Source: Gracilariopsis chorda (lineage: Eukaryota > Rhodophyta > Florideophyceae > Gracilariales > Gracilariaceae). From it: a stretch of 64,000 bases of DNA. A model generated the notes under the pieces. The model was given only the letters and a program-made list of their open reading frames with translations. It made no database searches and was not told the origin of the DNA. Positions 21,071-32,173 of the stretch are shown here, one piece after another (the stretch's first letter is position 1; every line of letters starts with the position of its first letter). The stretch is from positions 37,461 through 101,460 of the forward strand of contig NBIV01000277.1 of assembly GCA_003194525.1 (NCBI GenBank), written 5' to 3'. A program made the translations under genes and the position numbers.

Positions 21071-22800
21071 TCAGGCGCTTGGGTCCTGTGAATTTTGTCT
21101 CAAGTTGTTGCGCAGTAGCTTGAGCTTCTGCTGACGGTCGCCACGGACTATGCTTTGTGAAATGTAGGCCTTCTCGAGGAACCGCCTCAGTAATTCAAGT
21201 TCGGCCTCGCAGTCCACAGTACTCTGCTTTGGTGGCTGGTAGGCCAGGCTCGTCGGTTGAAGAGCCTCTGCGATGTGGTGGTCAGAAGCCTGAGCATCAG
21301 TCTCCATCTCGTAAGGCTCATTTTCGTAGCCGACGTTTTTCTCCACGGACATGTAGTCCATCAACTTTGCCTTCGGCTCGTAGACGTAGCCCGTGGTCTG
21401 ATTGGAGGTTTTGCATGCGGATTCTGCCGCAGGTAACTAGCGTGCTCGAATGTCACGCTCTGACGCGTCCATGGATCATACCACATGAAGTAACCAGATT
21501 TTGCTGTCCGTCCGGGAGAATACTCGTGTGGTTGCGCGCACCTGCCAGGTTCTGCTTCATCAGTTGGAACCAGATCCTAGTTAACCTGGTCCATAACTTC
21601 CATTAAGTGACGGAAGTCCTCCTGGTTATCCCGTGACCTAAGCACGACGAGAAGGTCGAAACGTCTCGCGTACTACTGAGCTGTCAGACTTATGTACAAC
21701 TATCCGTGCGTTTCATACGCATCCCAAAGGACGCCAATTGCCATCTTGGGTATGAAGCCCGTGACTGATACGACCCAGAGTGCGCAATATGGATTATTGA
21801 CTGGATGAGATTCGACGTATGTCAGCACCCGAGGTAACTTTACAGGAAAGCCACGAAAAGACTCGATTCCAGCGCAGTATTCTAGAATAGGGGCGTATCG
21901 GCCAACCAGAGAAGCAGAACGGACGCGAATACTCTCGAGCGTTTGATAAGTGACCACATATTCCAGTCTGAACTAAGTTCGCAATTCCCACGGGAAAAAA
22001 ACTCAAAGGGAATTTCGCGTTTGCAAAGCTAACAGAACTCCGCGCGGAGCAGTGGTTGCTGGAAATACAGGTCTTCCCGTGGCACACCGCGAACGGCCCG
22101 CCATCAGCTTGTTCGAAGTTCTCCGAGTGTTTCCACGTAGGCTTACGCTTCGCTGTTGCTTCTGTCAAATTCCGAGTCGTCATCCAGAGGGATAGTTTCA
22201 ATGATTCTGCGCACTCGCTGGTGCTTCATATTTGAAAAGCGGACAGGCGCCTTCCTCATGCGCTCGTTTCCAAATCGCGCTATCGCGTTATTCCGGAGCG
22301 CACAATGTTCGACCCAGTCGTCCGTGTAAATCACATGGATTGGGAGCTCATCGGGCAGGGGCCCAGCTATAACCTAGTGGTTAATAACATTGTCGTCTGG
22401 AAACGATGGTAGACCAAACCACGGGGCTTCGGCAAAGACGCTCAGGTGGTTGAATGGGTCTCGGCTCATTAAGTCTGCCCGGTGCGGGAATGTTTGCTGT
22501 TGACGGCGTTGATGAGGGCACATTACCGCGGTGTTCGATATGTATGCCAGCATAGACGGCTGAGTTTGAGGGAACGGTGCCGTCTGAGAAATCGGTACAG
22601 GACCGAAAGTTGACGCGGAAGGTTGCTCTTGTTTAAAGATTGGCTCTTGGAGGATTTTTTCATCGTTCGGTAGAGCGAAGAATTTTTGAGGTGTTCGTTT
22701 GACTGTGTGTCGGGGCCATCCGAAGAAGTATGGGATGTCTCCATTAATCGCTGCTTATATCAGCGGTTAGCATCGACAAGCTCCGCTTTTAATGGGGGAT
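21071..22800 (-). pseudogene. Unknown minus-strand coding relic
   Basis: Several minus-strand segments look protein-like and follow each other with frame changes: a Ser/Pro/Gln-rich part (about 22750-22440), a stretch with AEAPWFGLPSFPDD and HVIYTDDWVEH (about 22430-22140), one at 21957-21700, and an acidic then helical C-terminus at 21364-21071. The low-complexity N-terminal part would suit a retroelement gag or an ORF1 protein, but no zinc knuckle or catalytic motif is visible. I do not recognise it. Confidence 0.25.
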
Positions 22801-23375
22801 ATGTGGCGTCAGGAGTATTCGATGATGCGAGCTGCACTCTTGGCCTAGGTTTCTGACGAAGATTCATACCAGGTTGGTAGTTCCGGGTATCTGGAGATAC
22901 ACATATGAGCAATTAGGGGGAACATGGAAGCCCACCATTCGTATATCGATTTCACCACTAATTTGGTTTTCGCACATTAGGTGCTTGCCACAACACACAT
23001 GCCCAGAATATCTAGATCTTTTTCCATTATAAATAGCTAGAAGTAACCGTCCGTGCAGTAGTTAGCCGCAAACGTTTGGAACTGTTCAGTAAACGGACAG
23101 ACATATGGGCATGAACCCAACTCCCTAATCTTGGATCCTCATTCGGATTTCCGAAAAGGTCTTCGACTTGCGGTTCCTTGCGGCAACCCATGCACCATAC
23201 TCAACGTGTTTACCCATGGTCACACGTATTGTTCCACACCCGCCGCTCGCGATACCTGTAGGACTTCGTCGCCGGAAGCTGCAACCCAACTTGTAGGGTT
23301 ATTTGCGCAGATCACCGCGAGCTACCGAATCCCCCCAAATGGAGTGCTGTGGATACGGCAGCGTGAAGCATTTTG
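22801..23375. other. Unassigned sequence
   Basis: Possible further minus-strand relic around 22860-23010 (reads IYEWWASMFPLI), not identified. Otherwise nothing seen. Confidence 0.25.
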
Positions 23376-25240
23376 CTATTTCTTCGTCTTCTTCAATCTA
23401 TAATGAGCTGAGAGACTCTCATGGAACTCATGTCGCCTCTTAGTTGATCTCGTATTCCCTGTGTTTGGATTTGTTCTTCTTCGGGAATCAAAAACGATGG
23501 TAGATTGTAACCTATCTACATGTGGCGTTGGTAATTCGGCTCCTGGGATCATTAGCGATTCTCCAGCGGTGAAAGCTTTTGGCCCGGCTCCATGATATTT
23601 CATCAACGCTCTTATAGCTTATTCGCTCATTCCATATGCCACCTTGTGCATCTCTTTGCACGATCCATTGCAATTAGCCCATGATGCAAATTCTTGCGCT
23701 CACTCTTACTGCCTTTCTCTTGTGATGTTCGTTCTTTTGCTGAAGGTTTATGAGCTAATTGCTCTGAATTGGTATTTTTATCCTCCAAGACCGACATATG
23801 TCTTTGCTGCGCTGTTCAAGGACTAATCTGAACGCTGCTATGTTTTTCAGGGTCCATTAAACGCAGTCCACGCACCAATAAAGATGGAAAAGAGCTTTTA
23901 ATGAAAAATGCTGTCCGATGACACTCTTTAGCTGGGAGATTCTCTGTACATCCTCTGCATACAAGGTAGCTACGCTTACTATATGAGCGCAAGAAAAGCC
24001 ATTGGATACTGGCCTGCAGAAGGTACACCGTGCCTTCAAAACACTTCGAGAACCACCACCTTCTCAAGGAAGCTCTATCAAGCAAAGGAATACCTCAAAG
24101 ACAGGACGAGTATGCTTAACATATAGACTTATGTGCGGAACGTTGAAAACACCAACAGGGGTCATAATACGGCTTGATATACCAAGAGGTGACATCCATT
24201 CTGCAGAAAGTTCGCAACCTTTGCCCAAGTGCGTTCCTCTAGTACGAAATCGAGAAGTATTCAAGAAAATGACATCCAGGAAAAACTTCAGAGCGTATAA
24301 GGTGTGGTCAACGCATAGCTTTGGAAAGCAGCGGTAGTAATTCCAAGAGAAGAGAAAGATAGTTGACAGAAATAAGGTGCTTTCTTGTGAAGCTTGTTGC
24401 AGAGTCGTGTCTACCGCCATTTGGTTAGCTCTGACATCTCTTCTGAAACATCAAATATTGGAATTCTTCTCCGTAAAATTCTATGTCAAAACATTGAGTT
24501 TGCAGATTCAGAATACCCTGTACCTTGAAACAAGAATGTAATTGGCATGGAAAGTTTCTTGTACAATGTGACCACAAAGGACGTATTCTGTCGATACAGA
24601 AAAGAGTACCATCGCGGCAAATGACGGTTGAACGCTAGAAAATACTTCCACTCAAAGTTTTTCCTGCGTTGATCAAGCTTTTTCAAGCTGTTAGATCCCG
24701 GAATAGAATACAGATAACTGTTCATATCCTCACAAAAGGATGACCTCGATATCGTAGCGTACCATTCTGTCACATTCTTCACTTGATTCTTATTTAGATG
24801 CCACTCGTCCAAGCAGAGAAGGCGGTTTGGAAGAGCCTTCTTAACCGCGGCTATTAGTGCTGCATTTTGACCAATAAACGCCATTCCTGACGATACCGGC
24901 ACAACTGACATAAAATTCTGTAACATTCACGTAAAACTATCCTCCGTTTTGGTAGGTATGAACTCCATGCAGAAAGTGCACACTTGCCCAGATTGTGAGC
25001 GAACATTGATACACATCAAAAGATAACTGAACCTGTTGGCAATCTTCCAATTTATAGAAATTTCTGGAATTATGCCATACCTCTTGTAGTCGCATACCCA
25101 GTCTTCCAGCATTCACGCTGTAAAGTGCATGCTGTTTGTGCCAGTTGTAGGAAAGAATACCATGTGTGCCGGGCTTCTCTCATGTAGTGCAGACATGGCA
25201 TGGACATGACGAAAACATTCTTCATACCTTCGACTGCTTT
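23376..25240 (-). pseudogene. MULE (Mutator-like) transposase relic
   Basis: The minus strand from 25240 downwards reads like the catalytic core of a MULE transposase. A segment with MEFIPTKTEDSFT (about 24930) leads, after one TGA where the family has Trp, into AFIGQNAALIAAVKKALPN and LCLDEWHLNKN (about 24850-24770). The last is the conserved C-x-W/E-H zinc/catalytic region of MULE enzymes. Downstream parts at 24420-24064 and 23606-23376 are in shifted frames and end in a basic tail (STKRRHEF). No terminal inverted repeats were seen. It is broken by at least one nonsense codon and several frameshifts. Confidence 0.6.
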
Positions 25241-25500
25241 TGTTTTTCATGTACTTCAGGTGCTTTTTCAGGCTCTCACCATCAATGGTGATCTGAGAGT
25301 TGTCGTTTACATAGCGAAAAACATCTTCTTATCCCATACGAGGCTAACTGTGCATCTTCTTGGCCTCTTGAAGTGTTTCAAAGGGCAAAAAAGCTCGTTA
25401 CCAAGTCTCTTCTGGCTCGTTACAGAGAAAAGCACTAGATGTATCGTACGTGTATCGCCATCGTTTTACCTTATTTGCAGTGATGTCTTATGTATGTATG

Positions 25501-25757
25501 TGTAACGAACTAGTCAATACTACAAGCTAGACTGTCTGTTATTGTCACTACAATACTTTAACGTTACGCTATAAGCCAGAACAGCGTCACAGCACAACCA
25601 ATCTTAGCTACAAGCTCTCTCCGAGGAGGAATATAAATAAAGAGGCACGACCTCGCCTGCTCCTCCTGAAAGTAAGGCCAGCCAGTCAGACCTCGAACTT
25701 ATTCTCGAGACCAGCGATACCTTCATCCTACACCCTAGGTCTCCTTTCTGTAGTACA
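25501..25757 (+). repeat. Gypsy 5' LTR
   Basis: 257 bp, TG...CA ends, with TATAAATAA at 25632-25640 as likely promoter TATA box. It matches the 3' LTR at about 93%. Confidence 0.95.
25632..25640 (+). promoter_or_regulatory. TATA box in Gypsy 5' LTR
   Basis: TATAAATAA, conserved at the equivalent position of the 3' LTR (35383). Confidence 0.6.
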
Positions 25758-25759
25758 TT

Positions 25760-25772
25760 TGGTAGCATCAGC
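25760..25772 (+). promoter_or_regulatory. Gypsy primer-binding site
   Basis: TGGTAGCATCAGC, 2 bp after the LTR. TGG is complementary to the CCA end of a tRNA. The first ten bases equal the Copia binding site at 51379. Confidence 0.75.
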
Positions 25773-25824
25773 TTTCGTTCCTCACCGCTGGAACTCATTA
25801 CCGCAACAACGTTGCTTTTTTGTC

Positions 25825-27105
25825 ATGCCGCTGGCCTGTCAGTCCCAACTTGGTCGCCGAGGTTCCACTCCGACTCCACCGTCTCAAGCCGTCTCCTCTA
25901 ATCGCTCTGGCTCTCAACCGATAGCACAGACGCAGACCTAAACTGACTATGACAGCGTTTCATCAGCGGCGCCGTCACCTGCCCCTATCTTTCATTCGGA
26001 CCACCCTGTAGGCACTGCAAACCAGAATCCATCCGCCAATTCCAGAAACACGGCTGCCTTGGAGCTCGCTTCCAACCGCTCAGGTTCCGAAGCTCCTCCA
26101 ACAGCACTGCTCTTCATGATTAAGGAGCAGCAAACCACGATGTCTATGGTAGTCTCTCAGCTGCAGGCGTTGCAGAACCGCCTCGATGTCGCACCTAGAC
26201 CTCTATCACTACCTCTCGTTCCCGAAAGAGAGCTTTTCAGAGAAGCAGCGCCGCACGTTAGAAACCATTCTGGCCCAAATAATTCTCTCTTACAGGTTCT
26301 GAAGTCTTCTAACGTTTCTACATACCATGGACGCGACAGCTAGCGAACCTCGATCAAGGTCCGATCTTTTGTTTCGAACGTTCGCAAAGTCACCAGTCTC
26401 TGTCCGTCCATCACCAACTCACAGGAAATGCACATCGTGGCCTGCCTTTTGCGTGACAATGCAGATCATTGGTACTCACGTTCAACGCGAGAAGGCACGA
26501 GCTTCCAGAACCTCGACGAACTGCAGTCCGCAATGTTCTCCGAATTTGTCCTCGCAAACGAAATGGCGCTTGCGAGGGTCCAGCTCATTCGGGTGCGATT
26601 CAATGAAGGCTCTTTCGAGAGACATATCACGAAGTTTCGCGAACTGGTAGACATCTGTAAGACCCCCGTCACCGAAGCGTTTACGTTTTTCCAGCTCAGC
26701 CTCCCAGTTCTCTTCAAGAAGAAGCTCTCCGTCCGCTACCCTGATGGTAGACCTCCCAATATGGCCGAAGTCTACAACTACCTACGAACAGTGTACATTT
26801 CTGAGAAGTGGAATGAGGGACAACCGCCATCGTCTACTTCCTCGTCGAGATCGAAGCAATCAAGGAACAAGCACCGCTCCTCAAGAAATGCCTCTCTCAG
26901 TAACAATGCGCCCTCCCTGATTGGCAAAGAACTCTCCGCGAACTGCTGGGGACCCGCTGACATTCGCAACCCATCGGAGAATCGGATATATCGCGCTCAC
27001 GACCGCTGCATGAAGTGCGGTAAAGGACCTTGGAGTGACCCAAGTCACCCCTGCCGACTTAACGTCAGCACTGCCTCCGGGCTGAAGAGTCGCAAGAAGA
27101 ACTAA
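25825..27105 (+). pseudogene. Gypsy gag
   Basis: One frame runs from the ATG at 25825 to the stop at 27105, interrupted only by TAA at 25939-25941 and TAG at 26341-26343. The first part is Ser/Pro-rich. A coiled-coil-like segment (KEQQTTMSMVVSQLQALQNR) and a retrotransposon-gag-like helical domain (DNADHWYSRS, VRFNEGSFERHITKFREL) follow. The C-terminus is basic, with a Cys-rich motif CMKCGKGPWSDPSHPC in place of a normal CCHC knuckle. Pol starts in the -1 frame overlapping the gag stop, as is usual for such elements. Confidence 0.75.
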
Positions 27106-27509
27106 GCACGCTGCACACCAGTGCGGCTCCTCTCGGCGCTCGATCGCTCTCCACTCTTTCCGCCATCGACGCCAACCCCGGCGTCGAGAAGATGTACGAC
27201 GGCTCTCTCAATGGCCACCCAGTTGTCTTTCACCTCGATCCAGGTGCCTCTCATGCCTTCATCTCGCCTAACACCGCACGCTTGTGCAATCTCCGCCTGA
27301 AACCTTTTGACTACTCGCTCACAGAACTTGGGAACGACACCACTGTTTCAATACACTCTCAAGCCCACACTAAGATCGCCCTACAGGATGCCGAGGCCCT
27401 CGCCACTGCCTACGTCATCGACATGAAGGACAACTACAACGCGCTTCCGCTCGTCACCGTCGGTCGTCAATGGCTCCAACAGGTTCGACCACACGTCGAT
27501 TGGTCCTCG
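27106..27509 (+). pseudogene. Gypsy protease (5' part of pol, cut by Copia insertion)
   Basis: An open frame overlaps the end of gag in the -1 frame and runs to the insertion point. The protease motif reads HLDPGASHAFIS, so the usual DSGA or DTGA is DPGA. Coding sense stops exactly at the nested Copia's left LTR (27510) and resumes after its right target duplication (32174). Confidence 0.8.
27505..27509 (+). repeat. Target-site duplication of nested Copia, left
   Basis: CCTCG, repeated at 32169-32173 just outside the other LTR. Confidence 0.85.
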
Positions 27510-27790
27510 TATTAGGTAGGTTGGATGACTTCTCCTCCCTTACGGATGAGGTCTCCCGTCTGTATTTTATATAGGCTATGCGCCCATGCAAAACCCTGCC
27601 AAAATCAGGGACGCTTCTCGTTATGCAAGTGGTTGTTATGCAGGGAACCACGAACTAAAGAGCTGACGTAGTCACTAATAAGCAGCATTAGTGCCTACCT
27701 CTCAGCAATAATGTCTGACGTATTGTCTATCGTGAGATACATACGTGAGTTTTACGTGCATCATGGCACACTTTGTACCATATTACATCA
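27510..27790 (-). repeat. Nested Copia 3' LTR
   Basis: 281 bp. The minus-strand pol stop codon (TGA) is the first three bases of the LTR. Confidence 0.9.
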
Positions 27791-30700
27791 CCCCTCCATG
27801 CCATGAGCACTCTCTACAAGTCCAAGGTATCCCCGTAACTTCAAAAACCTTTCTTTTGCCAGCGGTTTTGTAAAGACGTCAGCTATCACTTCCTCGGTAG
27901 AACAGTGCACTAAAGTCATCAGCTTTGACTTCACATCATCACAGATAAAATGGTATCTCAGTTCAACATGCTTTGCTCTCCGGTTGCCTTGAGACCACTC
28001 TAAAACAACCGTGTTATCTTCATAGACAGTAGTTGGTTCTAAGCGTTCAGAAATTCCCAGTTCTTCGAGTAACTGGCGGACCAACTTCACTGCTTTGAAA
28101 CATTCCGAAAGCGCAATATATTCGGCTTCAGTCGTGGACATGGCAATGGAGGATTGCTTCACAGTCTTCCATCCTACCATGTTGCCTAACAAGTAGATAC
28201 AATAGCCACTAGTCGATTTTCTATCTCCGTCGTCACCAGCCCAATCAGCATCCGAGTATGCCCACAATATTTTTTTTTGTTCAAATTACTTGTCACCATC
28301 TTCAGCCCAAAACTTCGCGTTCCGTTAAGGTACCGTAATACTCTCTTAACGGCATTCCAATGAGCCACAGTAGGAGAAGCTTGCGCCCTTGAACGAATGT
28401 TAACAGCATTGCTAATATCCGGTCTTGTCCGTGTTGAGAGGTAGAGTAGCGATCCAATTACTTCCTGATATGTTGCTTGCCAGGTAAAAGGTTGTGATCC
28501 TTGTGCTTCCAAACTGCTGTACCCAGTGCATATCGGAGTTGCCACGGGCTTAGAGCTAGACATACCAAAACGGTGTAGCACCTTTGTAATTGAGGGTCTC
28601 TGGTGTAAAACCAGTCCGTCGTCTACCTGTGAAACATATACCCCCAAGAAGCTGTCCAACTCTGCACACTCTTTCATCTCAAACTCAGAAGATAGCATGC
28701 GTTTCATATCTTCAATGGTAGAACTGTCGTCGCTCATTAACAACAGGTCGTCCACGTAGAGGAGAACCCAGAGTCGATTTCCGTTCTTAGCCATGTGGAA
28801 GAAGCATTGGTCAGTCAAACATTGCTCAAAGCCTAGAGCTATTAGTCGATCGGTAAATAAACGGCTCCAGATAGCATTAGACTGCTTCAAACCAGAGATA
28901 GACCGATTGAGCTTCAGCACTTGACCTTCATGTAAGCTGATATTCAAGCCTTCCGGTGGAGCCATGGACACAGGTTTCTCTTCTTCAAATTCGCCCGTTC
29001 AAAAAGGCGCACTTCACATCCAGTTGGTGAATTTCAAACCCGAGGCTACATGCCAAGGTCAGTGCCATGCGGACTGTCCCGAAGTCTACCACGGGTGAGT
29101 AGAAATGAGGCAAAGCCCCTTGCTGGCATCCTTCCGCCACCAAACGTGCCTTGTACCTTGAAATCAAACCGTCCTTGTCCTGCTTTGTGGAAAAAACAAG
29201 CTTGGAGCCGATGACCTTCCCTCCAAGCGGTCTGTCTATTATTTCCCACGTATTCATTGCCCTGAGCGATGAAAGTTCCTCTTGAATCGCCTGATCCCAG
29301 CTTTCCCGATTCTCAGATTGCCTTGCCTCATGTACACTGTGTGGGATAGAAACTGTATTCTCTTCTCTTGTAACGAGGCCGCTGTGCTTGGTCTCAGAAA
29401 ATCTAGCGGGGGGTTGGCGATTGCGCTCGGGGTAACGACGTATTGGATAATGAGTGAGAAATTCCTGAATGCTAGGTGTCATGGTAAACTCTCCAGTGTC
29501 TTCTATGTTTTCTTCATCATTACCCTGTGCCTTTCCTGACTCATCTGAATCTGTCCCTGGTCCATGTCCTTTGCCATCAGGGTTTACAGATTTTGCGCTT
29601 CTATTGTGGTCATCTTCATCACCAACAGGTTCTTCAACCTCCAACTCATCTTCAGATTGGGGGTGATCGACCTTTTCGTCGGTATGAGTACTACCGACAC
29701 CAAGTGCATCCTTGGAGCCAATTTCAAACAGTTCTCTTCCTGGAAACACGGTTTCGTTGATCGCAATGTGTCTCGCAAATGTTATAGAACCCTCTCCAAT
29801 ATTATATATGCGATAGTTGTGGTGTGGAAGGGATCGAAGAAAGATTCTTCGGCGTGCTTTGCCATCCAGCTTCTTACGCTTGGCAACATGCGTCCAGACC
29901 TCGCAACCAAAAGTTCTTATGGAACTAACGTTCGGCAATTGTCCGGTCAAGATCTCATGAAGGGTTTTTCCTTCTGTTACAGTACTGCTCACCTGGTTCA
30001 TTATTCTCGTCGCAGTCACAACAGCCTCTCCTCAGAAGCGAGGAGGTAATCCCGCATGTGCCAGCATAGCTCGAACCATTTCCATAACAGATCGATTGAA
30101 CCGCTCTGCCACACCGTTTTGCTGCGGTGTGTAAGGCGCACTACTCTACCAATCAATAACTTCGTTTGCGAGGTATTTCCGGAGTCCGACGTATTCTGGT
30201 CCGTTATCCGAGTAGACAAGCTTTATCTTCTTCTCCGTTTGTCTTTCGAACTTCAACTGAAAGCACCTGAAGTGGCCCACAAGGTCTTTACTCTCGGCCA
30301 AGAGCCTCACATCTTTGTGTCTCGACCTTTTGTCTATGAAGGACACGAAATACCTTTTGTTTCCAATGCTTGGGGTACTTAGTGGACCACATATGTCCGT
30401 AAAAATTACATCTCCAACGTTTCCATTGTCTTCACCTCTACGTTTCAGACTTCGACGTGTCATCTATCCTTCTACGCAAGGTATACATTCATACCCTTGT
30501 TCGGGCTTCACGTCGAGGTCAAGTCCTAGTACGGTCCTTTGGGCCGCCATCTGACTTATCTTCCGTTTCCCATTGTGGCCAAGCCTTTCGTGCCAAAGTT
30601 TGGTTCCCAACGACTTTCTGACCACTAGAGCTCTATCTCTTTCAATTCGAGCCCATAATTGGTACACCCCGTCTGCGATGGTGGCTTCTACAACCTCTCC

Positions 30701-31801
30701 ATTGTGCTCAAGATAGCATCCGGCTGTATCAAAGCGAACATGTAATCCATCATTCACGAGTTGAGAGCAAGATACCAAATTGCAGTCCATTTCCCTCACA
30801 AACAGTACATCTCGTAGATTTAAGGTGTTCACTAAACCACCAGGTTGTAGAACACTCAGGATCAAATCCCCCCTATGTGAAGCTTTTGCACGCCTTCCAT
30901 CGCCAAGGTCAATGGTCCTAGGCTGCACTGGAGAAAAATTCTTTGCCGGAGTGCTATCTCCAACTATGTGGCTGGTAGCACCAGAGTCGATAATGAAGCT
31001 ATGATCCCTCTTACGTGATACCAGGGCTTGATGTCGGACTGAACCGGTCCTAGTTTGACGCTCATCTTGATCTCTCAGAGGGCAGTCCCTCTTGTAATAG
31101 CCTTTCTGGCCACATTTGAAACACTTCCCTTTCAATTTAGCCGTTAGGGCGCGTTCAGTACCAGGAATACGCGAGACAGTACCAGAAGCAGGATCTTTTC
31201 CTTCCGCCATTCGTGTGTCGTACTCTTGGAGGAGTCGGGCCGTAACTTTATCCCACGAACGATCTACATCAGACATCGTTTGTAGAACTGATATCACAGG
31301 TCCGTATAAACTCTCTCCAGTACTTCCAAAACTTGCAAAAAGTATGGCAATCTGCATTGTCTCTTCAATAAGGCTTCCAATTCCCTCCAACCGTGCAAAT
31401 AAGGACTCCAGTTCATCCACATAATCTGCCATGGCATTTCCATCGAGAAATCGCATTCCATGTAGCTTCGTCAGCAGTTGTACCCTTGTAGCTGTGTTCT
31501 CCGTCGCGTACCGTTCCTTTAACTTCTTGTACATAACAAACGTATTCCTTCGCTTGGAGGCAATTGCTCGAAGAGGTTTGTCTCCAAGCGATTGAACAAG
31601 ATACATGCGTGCCTTGGAAACCTTAAGCTTCAGTTCTTCGGGAAGGTTGTCCAGAGCGCCATCTTCAGAGGCATCTTCGTGGACTACGCCAAGAAGTTCT
31701 TTCGATTCTAGAAGTGCCTCAATTCTCATCATCCAAAGCGTAAAATCTTCATGACGGCGAGCATAGAAGCGTGGCAGCTTCTTCACGCCTTCTACTGCCA
31801 T
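27788..31801 (-). pseudogene. Nested Copia gag-pol polyprotein
   Basis: Gag begins at the ATG at 31801 (HEDFTLWMMRIEALLESKEL). Its zinc knuckle reads CFKCGQKGYYKRDC, with Tyr where His is expected. Then come protease (IIDSGATSHIV), integrase zinc site (LWHERLGHNG ... CIPC), integrase core (DICGP, SDNGPEY), reverse transcriptase (LDVKCAFLNG, LYVDDLLLM) and RNase H (DADWAGD, STTEAEY, YEDNT). Breaks: TAG at 30464-30466, TAG near 30146, TGA where Trp is expected near 30020, a frameshift at about 28975, and another at a run of nine T (28268-28276 on the plus strand). The protein is close in sequence to the tandem Copia at 51-64 kb but clearly a different family. Confidence 0.9.
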
Positions 31802-31874
31802 AATACCGTGGGATCAGCAAACGTGCACCTAAGACAACTGACGAAGAAGGGGCTTTGATGAACACGTCCGTAGT

Positions 31875-31886
31875 GCGATTCTACCA
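31875..31886 (-). promoter_or_regulatory. Nested Copia primer-binding site
   Basis: Minus strand TGGTAGAATCGC, one base inside the 5' LTR, matching TGGTAGCATCGC of the tandem Copia in 11 of 12 bases. Confidence 0.8.
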
Positions 31887-31887
31887 C

Positions 31888-32168
31888 TATTAGGTAGGTT
31901 GGATGACTTCTCCTCCCTTACGGATGAGGTCTCCCGTCTGTATTTTATATAGGCTATGCGCCCATGCAGAACCCTGCCAAAATTAGGGACGCTTCTCGTT
32001 ATGCAAGTGGTTGTTATGCAGGGAACCACGAACTAAAGAGCTGACATAGTCACTAATAAGCAGTATTAGTGCCTACCTCTCAGCAATAATGTCTGACGTA
32101 TTGTCTATCGTTAGATACATACGTGAGTTTTACGTGCATCATGGCACACTTTGTACCATTTTCCATCA
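31888..32168 (-). repeat. Nested Copia 5' LTR
   Basis: 281 bp, paired with 27510-27790. Confidence 0.9.
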
Positions 32169-32173
32169 CCTCG
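32169..32173 (+). repeat. Target-site duplication of nested Copia, right
   Basis: CCTCG, equal to 27505-27509. Confidence 0.85.

Larger units (their letters stand above)
27510..32168 (-). mobile_element. Nested Copia LTR retrotransposon (family 2)
   Basis: A 4,659-bp element lies in reverse orientation inside the Gypsy pol gene. Two 281-bp LTRs (27510-27790 and 31888-32168) differ at about 7 positions (2.5%) and are flanked by CCTCG on both sides. Read on the minus strand the order is LTR, primer-binding site, gag, protease, integrase, reverse transcriptase, RNase H, purine tract, LTR. That order (integrase before RT) defines Copia. The LTR ends are TGATG...CTAATA on the minus strand, a departure from the usual TG...CA. 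The polyprotein is broken several times. Confidence 0.95.
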